Positions 43,055 through 50,485 of a stretch of 52,056 nt of DNA are shown piece by piece. Made by a program: the position numbers and the translations under genes. The notes under the pieces were generated by a model. It had not been told where the DNA came from, ran no database searches, and was given only the letters and a program-made list of their open reading frames with translations. The stretch is from a virus. Position 1 is the stretch's first letter. Each line of letters opens with the position of its first letter. The stretch lies in the IMG/VR virus record IMGVR_UViG_3300042566_000050, positions 1 to 52,056 of that record; one strand, 5' to 3'.

Positions 43055-43296
43055 TTACCGCCTGCGTACCAATTAACAAGCTGAACCAAACCTGCGCCTA
43101 CAACGCTACTAGCTCCGCCAACTAACATTAAAACTTTCCAGCCACCTTTGGCTTCAGACAATGTTTTGTCAATAGCCGCTAGTGTTGCCTGCATAGTTTT
43201 CATGTTATCCAGCATCTTGTCCATATCATCTTGCAAATGCTTGATGTCAGACGCATGCGTGGCTAACTCTCTGGCGGTTTGAATAGCGTCGCTCAT
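43051..43296 (-). CDS. XhlA-like coiled-coil membrane protein, 81 aa
   Basis: An 81-residue protein with a coiled coil (SDIKHLQDDMDKMLDNMKTM, 16-36, and on to 50) and one membrane segment (about 53-77, WKVLMLVGGASSVVGAGLVQ). This layout is like XhlA/Bdr-type phage proteins, which help holins in some phages. It lies among structural genes, far from the lysis cassette at 28-30 kb, so a virion or membrane attachment role is also possible. Confidence 0.6.
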   Translation of the reverse strand: MSDAIQTARELATHASDIKHLQDDMDKMLDNMKTMQATLAAIDKTLSEAKGGWKVLMLVGGASSVVGAGLVQLVNWYAGGK

Positions 43297-43297
43297 A

Positions 43298-43552
43298 TCA
43301 GCAATTCCAAGCCCGAAGGCTTTTGTTTATGCGGGAGTTCGGGTCTTTCTTGGCCTTCTCTCCGGTCAGCTTCTTCTTCATGCCTTCCATACGGGCGCAA
43401 AAAGAGTCGCGGCGTTTGCCGCCCTCGGGCTGGGGAGCCTTCAGGCCCGGCTTGCCGGGGTTTGCCTTGTTGTACGAGGCCCGTCCCTTGGCGTTCAAGC
43501 CGCCCTTCTCGGACTTGCCCTCTTTGCGTTGCCATGCTGGTGTCTTAGCCAT
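43298..43552 (-). CDS. small conserved phage protein (DUF6321-like)
   Basis: An 84-residue basic protein with WQRKEGKSEKGGLNAKGRAS, then GGKRRDSFCARMEGMKKKLT and DPNSRINKSLRAWNC. This is a highly conserved family in phages, which I believe is DUF6321. Function unknown. The very even conservation suggests strong binding limits, perhaps a virion DNA-binding part. Its start overlaps the next upstream gene by eight bases. Confidence 0.75.
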   Translation of the reverse strand: MAKTPAWQRKEGKSEKGGLNAKGRASYNKANPGKPGLKAPQPEGGKRRDSFCARMEGMKKKLTGEKAKKDPNSRINKSLRAWNC

Positions 43553-43826
43553 AGAAAATTGTCACTTTTGCAGCGGTTGGAATCGTCACGTGAATATCTG
43601 TCGTAAACAGAATACCTTCGCCGGGGATTGGTAACCCAATTGGTTGAGTGCCCGTACCAATATTAAACTGCAACCGAATAGTGCCTGCAGCGCCCCCGTC
43701 ACGGAAAATAATATCGCCAGCTGTACCGCCAGAAATACATTGATAGCCTTTTAAACGGTTGCGGCTAGACACAATGGTGCCCGTAGCCTCAATGTGCGCC
43801 GACTTTACGTCATATTGCATTGTCAT
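43545..43826 (-). CDS. beta-rich small virion protein, 93 aa
   Basis: A 93-residue strand-rich protein (QYDVKSAHIEATGTIVSSRN, then GDIIFRDGGAAGTIRLQF and PGEGILFTTDIHVTIP). I start it at ATG 43826, seven bases after GGAG. A TTG two codons upstream is less likely. It is the first gene after the terminator at 43841-43860, so it begins a second late segment. Probable minor head or tail protein. Confidence 0.65.
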   Translation of the reverse strand: MTMQYDVKSAHIEATGTIVSSRNRLKGYQCISGGTAGDIIFRDGGAAGTIRLQFNIGTGTQPIGLPIPGEGILFTTDIHVTIPTAAKVTIFYG

Positions 43827-43840
43827 AATCAATCTCCTTT

Positions 43841-43860
43841 AAAAACGGGGCCGAAGCCCC
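43841..43860 (-). terminator. intrinsic terminator
   Basis: On the minus strand GGGGC-TTCG-GCCCC (43860-43847) is followed by G and TTTTT (43845-43841). This is a strong stem with a stable UUCG-type loop and U-run. It lies ten bases after the stop of the 111-residue gene, ends the capsid segment and would reduce transcription of downstream genes. Confidence 0.88.
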
Positions 43861-43869
43861 TTGGGTTGA

Positions 43870-44205
43870 TTAGGAAGGAGTAACAGCAGTAGTACCGTCG
43901 GCGTTGACCCACGTGCTAGTGGCAGTTGCGCCAGTGGCAATTTTAAGGGTGCCTAAGGTTGTGTCAAAGACGATCGTACCAGCGGCCTTGCCAGTGGTGT
44001 TCACGGCGTTGGATGCAGCAGCAATTTGGACGCTGGTAGCTGTACGGAGTTGGATGTAGCCAGCAGTAGCAACTACGTTGCCTGTCACTGTGCCTACTAC
44101 GTTACCTGTTACGTTACCTGTTACGTTGCCAGTGATATTGCCGGTTACTGCGCCAATAAAGCCATTTGTGGACGTTACTGGGCCGGAGAAGGTGGTTGAT
44201 GCCAT
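43870..44205 (-). CDS. small virion protein with TGN(V/I) repeats
   Basis: A 111-residue protein. Residues 18-46 are tandem TGNI/TGNV tetrapeptides (GAVTGNITGNVTGNVTGNVV), which likely form a beta-helix or extended strand stack. The rest (YIQLRTATSVQIAAASN) resembles other phage proteins placed just after the major capsid gene. It is followed by one terminator and preceded by another, so it is a separate transcriptional segment with possible high expression. Probable capsid-associated part. Confidence 0.65.
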   Translation of the reverse strand: MASTTFSGPVTSTNGFIGAVTGNITGNVTGNVTGNVVGTVTGNVVATAGYIQLRTATSVQIAAASNAVNTTGKAAGTIVFDTTLGTLKIATGATATSTWVNADGTTAVTPS

Positions 44206-44229
44206 GATTTTTCCTTACATGCAAGTGAG

Positions 44230-44284
44230 GGTGTTCTGTCTGCATGTCGTCAGCCGGGACTGTCAGAACACCGGGAAAGCCCGG
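44230..44284. repeat. inverted repeat and hairpin in the gap after the capsid gene
   Basis: GGTGTTCTG (44230-44238) is an exact inverted copy of CAGAACACC (44264-44272). A short CCGGG/CCCGG hairpin follows (44271-44284). They fill the 44206-44308 part of the gap between the capsid terminator and the next gene. I see no convincing promoter hexamers. It may be a regulatory leader or a processing site for the 111-residue gene. Confidence 0.4.
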
Positions 44285-44308
44285 AATGAAGTCAATATAC
44301 ACGAAAAG

Positions 44309-44332
44309 AAAAGGGGGCACAAGCCCCCTTTT
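44309..44332. terminator. terminator after the major capsid gene
   Basis: AAAAGGGGGC (44309-44318) pairs with GCCCCCTTTT (44323-44332) across ACAA. On the minus strand the G/C stem is followed by TTTTCTTTT, as expected of an intrinsic terminator 11 bases after the capsid stop. The symmetric A/T flanks could act on the plus strand too. Confidence 0.88.
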
Positions 44333-44343
44333 CACAAGTTCAA

Positions 44344-45273
44344 TTAAGAACCTGAAGAACCCCACATACCGAGGGGATCAGACCAGCCGAAGCTATAACG
44401 CTCACGGGCTTTGTAACGAACGTTACCTGTATCGAAGTCACCGTCCATGCTGTTTTGCAAGGCGATACGCTCGAAGTGCTTCATGCCGTTTGGCACGTCG
44501 GTAATCAAATACCAGCCGTTGCTGTCGGTCAAGAAGTGGTTAACAGTGTAACCTTCAGGGATTGCACCCATCTGCTTCAACGCGTTGATATCGTTGTCAG
44601 CAGTAGAAACACGCAGCTCAGTGTCAAGCAAGCGCTTGGCAACGAACATCAGTGCTGGGGGAACAACCATCTTACGGGGCTTAGCGGCGATCAACAGACC
44701 ACGCTCGTCCACCCACGCTGCGATTTGAATCACGGCGTTTTCCAAAGATGTTTCGTTCAAGTCAACGCCAGTTGTTGGGCTGTTGAAGTTCACACCACCG
44801 CTAACGAGGGGGTGACCAACGCGAGTGTTAGAACTGTTGTTGCCGAACAAAGTGACGCCGTCACCGCCCAAGTATGAACCGTTGAAACCGTTGTTGATAA
44901 CGGAAGCGGCTTTAACTTGCTTGGTGTAAGACATGGCACGGGCCAAAGCTTTGGTGTAACGTGCAGACAAAGAGTCATACAAGTTATCTTCCACAGCTTC
45001 TTCAGTGATACTGAAGCCCAGAGCGATTGTCTCGTGGTTGTAGCGTGCAGTGAAGGCTTCTTGCGCATTGTCATAGGCAATGGCTTGACCTTCATTCTTG
45101 ACGGGAGCAGAAGCAAAGCCAGCAAGCTTTGTCTCTTCTTCGAAGCTACGCTCAGATTTCTCTGTTTCGTAGATTTCTTTGTGCTCTTCGCCGTAGCGTG
45201 CGTATTCCATGCCGAACAAAGCGTTCAGGCCGGGGAGCAACTCTTTAAGTAGTTGTGCGCGTGAAATAGCCAT
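44344..45273 (-). CDS. major capsid protein (HK97 fold)
   Basis: A 309-residue protein typical of short HK97-fold capsid proteins: helical start (LLKELLPGLNALFGMEYARY), E-loop-like region near 60-80, then spine helix (SLSARYTKALARAMSYTKQV) and P-domain strands. ALMFVAKRLLDTELRV and DVPNGMKHFERIALQNSMDG near the end are found in other podovirus-type capsid proteins. It has no long protease-cleaved start, so scaffold is separate (46391-47341). A strong terminator follows, matching high expression. Confidence 0.88.
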   Translation of the reverse strand: MAISRAQLLKELLPGLNALFGMEYARYGEEHKEIYETEKSERSFEEETKLAGFASAPVKNEGQAIAYDNAQEAFTARYNHETIALGFSITEEAVEDNLYDSLSARYTKALARAMSYTKQVKAASVINNGFNGSYLGGDGVTLFGNNSSNTRVGHPLVSGGVNFNSPTTGVDLNETSLENAVIQIAAWVDERGLLIAAKPRKMVVPPALMFVAKRLLDTELRVSTADNDINALKQMGAIPEGYTVNHFLTDSNGWYLITDVPNGMKHFERIALQNSMDGDFDTGNVRYKARERYSFGWSDPLGMWGSSGS

Positions 45274-45286
45274 GGTTAATTACTCC

Positions 45287-45916
45287 TTACAGACCAATTG
45301 CAATGGTGTATGAGTGGTAGCCGGGGTTGAACTTCACCAGCAAATCAGTATAAGCGTCGCCCGGTTGGGACTGAGCATTGTTCACAAAACCAACAATGCG
45401 GAAAGCGGCGGTCGCGATAGTGGCAGAAGCCGATACAGCAACGTTGCTATTTCCTGTGGTTGTAGAACCAGTGCTTGTGCTCTGGATGTTAGCCAAGAAC
45501 ACGTTTTGACCCAAAGCAGATGCAGCCACAGTGTTGTTAGCTTGCACAGAGAACACAGCGCGGTCGTCATCAATAACGAAAGCAACAGCGTTCACAGCGT
45601 TAGCTGGGTAGTACTGTGAAAAGATCGTTTGACCTTGTGCGTTCACATAGGAGCAACCGACGAAAACGCCGATAGAACCTGTGTTGGTTGCAGAGCTACC
45701 GCTTCCTGTGGGGAAGTAGTTGGTAGTTGCGTCAGCACCAGTCGCAGTCACGAGTTGCAGGTAACCTGACGCAGCCACGTACACCAACGATCCATTGAAG
45801 ATGTTGACGGCGTAACCGGCAGGGTCTAGGGGGAACGAGCGAGTGCTACCAGCGTATGGTAGGCCACCCAACTCATTTACGGCTCGAAAACCGTAAGGGG
45901 TTTGTGTAGATGCCAT
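45287..45916 (-). CDS. capsid decoration protein
   Basis: A 209-residue protein that begins STQTPYGFRAVNELGGLPYA and has a central IGVFVGCSYVNAQGQTIFSQ and DDDRAVFSVQA, then DAYTDLLVKFN. I know this pattern as a head decoration or cement protein found just upstream of capsid genes. Probably binds the mature capsid surface. It is separated from the capsid gene by 13 bases. Confidence 0.75.
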   Translation of the reverse strand: MASTQTPYGFRAVNELGGLPYAGSTRSFPLDPAGYAVNIFNGSLVYVAASGYLQLVTATGADATTNYFPTGSGSSATNTGSIGVFVGCSYVNAQGQTIFSQYYPANAVNAVAFVIDDDRAVFSVQANNTVAASALGQNVFLANIQSTSTGSTTTGNSNVAVSASATIATAAFRIVGFVNNAQSQPGDAYTDLLVKFNPGYHSYTIAIGL

Positions 45917-45933
45917 TTAAGGACTCCTAAAGT

Positions 45934-46389
45934 TTATTTGGAACCAGAACCAAATCCACCACGGGTTGAAGTCGACTTGCGGTCGGCAAACAACGGCATG
46001 CGTGGATCATTTTGTCGCATGAAGCTATTGTCAACTGAGTCCATCTGGTTTTGAGCTTGCTGGTCGTAATAAGCTTTACGGGCTTCGAACTTCTCTTTTG
46101 GCATCTTGCAGAGCATGAGGCCGCCGATTTCGACGTTGCCAGTCTTATCATTTCCAACCATCATCAATTCTGGATGGTCCTCTGCCTTCACCGGTTCCCA
46201 ACCTTCACGCATTTTGCGCGATACGTTGGTCACTTCCGACTGTCCCAGAACGTGCGTAGCCACCCAGTGGTACACCCAGCCCGGTTCAGGCGTTGGATCA
46301 GGCAAGTTGCTCGGCGGTACGTATACAGCACGGGCAGATTTTTCGCGTGTCGTTAGATCACGATTTTTGCGGTCAATTGTTTCAGCCAT
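45934..46389 (-). CDS. conserved phage head-region protein, 151 aa
   Basis: A 151-residue protein with PPSNLPDPTPEPGWVYHWVA, then VSRKMREGWEPVKAEDHPEL and EIGGLMLCKMPKEKFEARKA. I have seen this block beside scaffold and capsid genes in many phages, without a clear role. The Arg/Trp-rich block and helical end could bind scaffold or capsid. It abuts the scaffold gene. Confidence 0.65.
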   Translation of the reverse strand: MAETIDRKNRDLTTREKSARAVYVPPSNLPDPTPEPGWVYHWVATHVLGQSEVTNVSRKMREGWEPVKAEDHPELMMVGNDKTGNVEIGGLMLCKMPKEKFEARKAYYDQQAQNQMDSVDNSFMRQNDPRMPLFADRKSTSTRGGFGSGSK

Positions 46390-46390
46390 T

Positions 46391-47341
46391 TCAGTTCTCC
46401 AGTTTCGCTACTTGTGCAGCATATTGCTGCGGGGTTAAACCTAATTTCTTCGCCAACGCAACTTGCGTTGTCGTCAGCTTGATTTTTCCTGCGCTCGTAG
46501 AACGAGACACAGAGGCCACCACTGTTGTAGGTTTCCGTTGAACCTCACCAGACCTTGGCTTGTCTTCGCTTCGACCAAATAGATCAGGAAACGTTGACTT
46601 CATGCGAGCATCAATTTGCTCGAAGTATTCAGCAGAGCGGGGGTCCACTCCGTTTGTGACTAGCTTTTGATGCAGCCCTAGTGCGTAGCTGGTGTATTCT
46701 TCAAACCCCTGAGCACCGAACCACTGGTTTTTTGCCTGCCAGCGCAGAGTTTTTTCGTCGGGCTCAACCTTCTCAGGTTGGGTTTGTTGCGGTTGTACAG
46801 CAAATTTTTCTTCCTGTAAAGGGGTAGGACGATAATTTTTTGTCTGTTCAACTTTAATCTTGGCATCCATCACAGCTTCTTGAGCGGCAATGATGGCATC
46901 CGTGTCAAAGGATTCTTGTGCTTCCTTGAGCTTGCGGCGAGCCATTTCTAGTTCGCTTTCAGCTTTTGACTTGGCGCCAGCAATGATTGCTTCTTGGCCT
47001 GTGTAGACGTTTTTCTTGAGGCGTTTGTTCTCCTCAATTAACTGCTGTGCAAGACGCTCCAGCTCTTGTTTCTCACGCAGTGTCGCTTCTTTGACACGGC
47101 GCTCGTCGTGGCGTGCGTGTGTCAGCTCTTTAATGCGTGATTTAACTTTGTCCGAATAAGACTCAATCTCTTCATCGGTTGGGTCAACAACTTCCTTGTC
47201 CAAAGGCTTGCGGCCTCTGTCTTGGGCAGGCGTGTCGTCTTCAATCTCGATGTCAACATCCCCTTCGCCTTCAATTTCAAATTCGACGTCAGGGGTCTTC
47301 TTCGCTTCTACTTCGTCAGGAAATTTAAATTCGTCTTTCAT
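46391..47341 (-). CDS. scaffolding protein (putative)
   Basis: A 316-residue, highly charged protein. The first 80 residues are very acidic (EIEGEGDVDIEIEDD); a long coiled coil follows (about 75-165), then a helical end with a basic KIKLTTTQVALAKKLGLTPQ. Acidic start, central coil and basic C-terminal helix, together with place just before the capsid genes, are the usual marks of phage scaffolds, which guide capsid assembly and leave. Assignment by context and composition. Confidence 0.7.
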   Translation of the reverse strand: MKDEFKFPDEVEAKKTPDVEFEIEGEGDVDIEIEDDTPAQDRGRKPLDKEVVDPTDEEIESYSDKVKSRIKELTHARHDERRVKEATLREKQELERLAQQLIEENKRLKKNVYTGQEAIIAGAKSKAESELEMARRKLKEAQESFDTDAIIAAQEAVMDAKIKVEQTKNYRPTPLQEEKFAVQPQQTQPEKVEPDEKTLRWQAKNQWFGAQGFEEYTSYALGLHQKLVTNGVDPRSAEYFEQIDARMKSTFPDLFGRSEDKPRSGEVQRKPTTVVASVSRSTSAGKIKLTTTQVALAKKLGLTPQQYAAQVAKLEN

Positions 47342-47351
47342 AACGTTCCTT

Positions 47352-47807
47352 TTAAGCGCGGGTTAAACCGCGAGGGTCTTGCACAACAGCATCAACTTGG
47401 TCGTCGTTGATGAGACGGAACTCCTTGCCAAAGATCTTGAATCTTGTGCCGGAGTAAGTACGTACTAACACAAAGTCGCCTTCTTTACACCATGCTCCGT
47501 TGGGGAACTTGGCGCTGTCTTTGTACGCATCGGGGCCTACACGCAATACAAACAACACCGTGGTGGCGTGTTCTTCTTGGCGCATAGTGGCTGTATCTCT
47601 CACGAGATCCAGTGACGTGCCAGCAATCTTTGCTTCAACTTCAGGCACGATACAGAGCAGCTTCCAACCTGTGGGGGTCGGCAGTGCGCCTGCTTTGTCT
47701 TCATTGTCATCATCCTCGTCTGGGGCGTCCATCGGTTGGATGTGTGGCGGCAATGAAATACCGGGGGGCAAAATCAAACCAGATTCAGTGGTTGTCTGCA
47801 TCTTCAA
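47352..47807 (-). CDS. GroES-like co-chaperonin (putative)
   Basis: A 151-residue protein. After a 40-residue acidic start, residues 45-148 follow the GroES pattern: PTGWKLLCIVPEVEAKIAGT (start of the barrel and the region that holds the mobile loop), VLFVLRVGPDAY (the G-x-V-x-x-V-G segment), then WCKEGDFVLVRTYSG, FKIFGKEFRLINDDQVDAVV (the ending of GroES-type proteins). T4 gp31 and similar phage proteins replace GroES when the capsid protein is folded by GroEL. Its place between portal and scaffold genes fits that role. It could bind host GroEL to fold the capsid or a large tail protein. No search was run. Confidence 0.72.
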   Translation of the reverse strand: MKMQTTTESGLILPPGISLPPHIQPMDAPDEDDDNEDKAGALPTPTGWKLLCIVPEVEAKIAGTSLDLVRDTATMRQEEHATTVLFVLRVGPDAYKDSAKFPNGAWCKEGDFVLVRTYSGTRFKIFGKEFRLINDDQVDAVVQDPRGLTRA

Positions 47808-47982
47808 CTTTCTTTAGCAGGTCAAGAACATAACGCTCTGCAAGGGCTAGACCCGAAATAATCCCGCAGAGTTTTTGGTATTCCTCAAATGAGCGACATG
47901 CACCGCCAGCCAAGTCATCGGCATAGTTGTTCATGTCCCTACGTATTTGGTCGCGCAATACGTGTGCGAAGTCTTGAATCAT
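47785..47982 (-). CDS. small conserved phage protein, 65 aa
   Basis: A 65-residue helical protein (RDQIRRDMNNYADDLAGGAC, then SFEEYQKLCGIISGLALAER). I recognise this from many phages as a short protein next to the portal gene. It overlaps the portal by four bases and the GroES-like gene by 23 bases. Function unknown; possibly a portal or terminase partner. Confidence 0.65.
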   Translation of the reverse strand: MIQDFAHVLRDQIRRDMNNYADDLAGGACRSFEEYQKLCGIISGLALAERYVLDLLKKVEDADNH

Positions 47983-50477
47983 TTGCTTGGTTTAGGTTGG
48001 TTTCTGGATGCGTTCTGCAGTGCTGCAGTCCGCGCTTGCAATTCCGTTTGGGATTTGCTCTTTGCGATGTCGATGCCCATCTGGACACCGGCACGTTCTT
48101 GTTCAAACTGGGATTTGGTTTGGCTCTCTCTGATCTGAGCACCAACGCGCATGGCTTCCAATTCCAGATGACCTTTGACCTTTTGCTCTTCCAGCTCTTG
48201 CTTGTCTGCGGCAATTGCAGCGTCTGCGGCGATCTTCTTCTCTTTGAGTTGAAGCTCTTGCGCCTTGAGTTGGAGTTCCTGCTGTTGCATCTGAACGATG
48301 GGGTCCTGCGCCATCTGCTGAGCCTGCATTTGAGCGGCTTGTGCTTGGCTTTGCTGGAGCACCTGATTGGCCGCCTGAGCCATCATGCCGGACAAGGCAA
48401 TCTCGATCTCTGGTGGCAGCTTCTCGTCTTCGGGTGGCAGTGGCATACCGAGTTGTTGCTCGATCTTCTGGCGCATCTGGTAGCCAACGTGCTCTGCAAT
48501 GTGCGCTGACATGCCGCCCATGATCTTGGCCGCTTGCGGGTTCTGACCAATGAACTGCTGAATCATGGGGTCCTGCATTACAAGCATGTGCACTTGAATG
48601 TGGGCTGTGTGATCCTGATGCAAGAACGCTTTCATGGGCTTGCCCGTCAGCGCATTCTGGTTCTCCTGCACTGGGTCGGTAGGCTTCATGTCGTCCTCGA
48701 TCGGCACAAGCTTCTCAGCATTCTTGATGCCCAAGACGTTGAGCATCCCGCGGTGCAGCTCTGGCAAGTTGTAGATGTCTGGAGCCATCTGCGCCATCTG
48801 AATCACAGCTTGGTACTGAACAACGCGCTGAGACATGGTCGCAGCGTTGGGGTCAGACACGGGGATCACGTCCACCAAGTCGTAGTCTGCCTTCTTGGCT
48901 TTGCGGCTGCCGTACTCGGGATCGTACGTGTAGTCTGGGTCTGTGTAGTCGCGGATGATGTTCTTGAGCAGCTTCAACTCTTGCTTCAGAGCAAAGTGCA
49001 CACGGGCCTGAACAGCCGTCATGACTTTAAGCTGGCGCTCAAGCAGAGCTAGCGTCGTGCCCACAGGAGCGTTAGCGCTCATGTCGGAGACCTTCATGTC
49101 AGCCGTTGCAGCGAAGCGGCGGCCTTCCTCCACAATGTTCTGCATCAAGTTGTACAGAGTAACGCTTGGCTCCTTGTACGGCAGGGGCAGAATGCTGTCA
49201 CGGATGTTGCCAGAGGCTACGTCGACGTCTCTCCACTCTCCGGGGGCAATCGGTGTGTCATCACCTTTAATGCGAAGTCCGCGCGACTTGAGTCCACCGG
49301 GAAGATTAGATAGCGTTCCTGCGTCAACCAATTGACGCATAAGGCTTGTGGCCGACTTGGCAAAACCACCGATAAGATGGAAGAGTCCAAAACCATAAGC
49401 TCCGAATCCGGGGATATATTGGTAGTGTACAAAGTGCTGGCGCTTGAGGCGAAGTTCATCATCTTCATTCCAGTTGCGGCGTATGGACAGAATGTCATTG
49501 GTGCCCTTAATGATGGTTACAACGTACGGCAGCATGATGCCGGTCTCTTCACCATCGTCGTCCTTGTCCTCATAGCCGTCAAGGTTCAAGTCAACGTGGC
49601 ACTCATAGATGGTGTAGCGGTCGTCGTTCAGGTCGTTAAAGCCTGTCTCTTTATCCTTGGCTTTCTGAATGTCCGTGCGGTCTTTGGGCGCATCAGGCAA
49701 CTCGATGTCCAGATAAAACCCAGCTTGCTGAAGCTTGACGATCTCGTTCTTGGTCTTGCGCATGACGTGCGTGATGCGGTGGCAAGTGTCGAGGTCTGTC
49801 GCGCCATATGGGAGCAACATGTCTTCTGCTGGGATGAACATAGAGACTTGACGGCCAAGCGCGGGGTCAAAGTACACCTTCTTAAATGCAGAGCCCGTGG
49901 CTGGCAGTGACCACAACATGCGCTCATGCTCAGAGCGGTACTCAGTCATGTTCTCGGTCAACTCGAAGTTCATGTCGTCTTCAACGTTGGCCGCTTTTTC
50001 TTTGATCTCAGGCGTTTCTTTACCAATGATCTTGGTACGCACAGGCCCTTGAGCTGGGAACGTCTCTGTGATTGTCTCAGCTTGGAAGCGAACAACAGCT
50101 TCTGTAATCATCGGGTGGAACACACCGCATGCGCCTTGCCAAGGTTCTGTACGTTCCTCAATCTGCAAGCCCAAGAGCTTCAGCCCATCAACGTACGTCT
50201 TCTCCCACTCTTTGCGTGAGCCCTTGTCGTTGTCAATGTCTGAGACCAAGTCACCAGCAAGTGACTGCATCGCGCCATCGTCCATGTACTCGGCCAAGTT
50301 ATCACCGAACGCTTCTTCACCGTCTTCGTCTGGCTTAATCTTTATCTCCAGCCCGTCCATGCCAATGGTGACTTCTTCGGGATCAACGATCTCGATCTCC
50401 AAGGGGGACTCTTGCTGCGCCAATTCTTCAATGCCAACGGGCTGTTGGAAGAGCGCTTTGTCGATGTTCGTTGCCAT
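47979..50477 (-). CDS. portal protein (P22-type)
   Basis: An 832-residue portal of the short-tailed-phage type. The opening is acidic. Then the WEKTYVDGLKLLGLQIEERT, PWQGACGVFHPMITEAVVRF and EHERMLWSLPATGSAFKKVY blocks are typical of the P22/podovirus portal family, as is RITHVMRKTKNEIVKLQQAG. A Gln/Ala-rich coiled coil (about 690-800, QVLQQSQAQAAQMQAQQMAQ) forms the barrel that is expected inside the capsid. It makes the dodecamer through which DNA passes. It lies next to terminase, as usual. Confidence 0.92.
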   Translation of the reverse strand: MATNIDKALFQQPVGIEELAQQESPLEIEIVDPEEVTIGMDGLEIKIKPDEDGEEAFGDNLAEYMDDGAMQSLAGDLVSDIDNDKGSRKEWEKTYVDGLKLLGLQIEERTEPWQGACGVFHPMITEAVVRFQAETITETFPAQGPVRTKIIGKETPEIKEKAANVEDDMNFELTENMTEYRSEHERMLWSLPATGSAFKKVYFDPALGRQVSMFIPAEDMLLPYGATDLDTCHRITHVMRKTKNEIVKLQQAGFYLDIELPDAPKDRTDIQKAKDKETGFNDLNDDRYTIYECHVDLNLDGYEDKDDDGEETGIMLPYVVTIIKGTNDILSIRRNWNEDDELRLKRQHFVHYQYIPGFGAYGFGLFHLIGGFAKSATSLMRQLVDAGTLSNLPGGLKSRGLRIKGDDTPIAPGEWRDVDVASGNIRDSILPLPYKEPSVTLYNLMQNIVEEGRRFAATADMKVSDMSANAPVGTTLALLERQLKVMTAVQARVHFALKQELKLLKNIIRDYTDPDYTYDPEYGSRKAKKADYDLVDVIPVSDPNAATMSQRVVQYQAVIQMAQMAPDIYNLPELHRGMLNVLGIKNAEKLVPIEDDMKPTDPVQENQNALTGKPMKAFLHQDHTAHIQVHMLVMQDPMIQQFIGQNPQAAKIMGGMSAHIAEHVGYQMRQKIEQQLGMPLPPEDEKLPPEIEIALSGMMAQAANQVLQQSQAQAAQMQAQQMAQDPIVQMQQQELQLKAQELQLKEKKIAADAAIAADKQELEEQKVKGHLELEAMRVGAQIRESQTKSQFEQERAGVQMGIDIAKSKSQTELQARTAALQNASRNQPKPSK

Positions 50478-50485
50478 GTGTGTTC

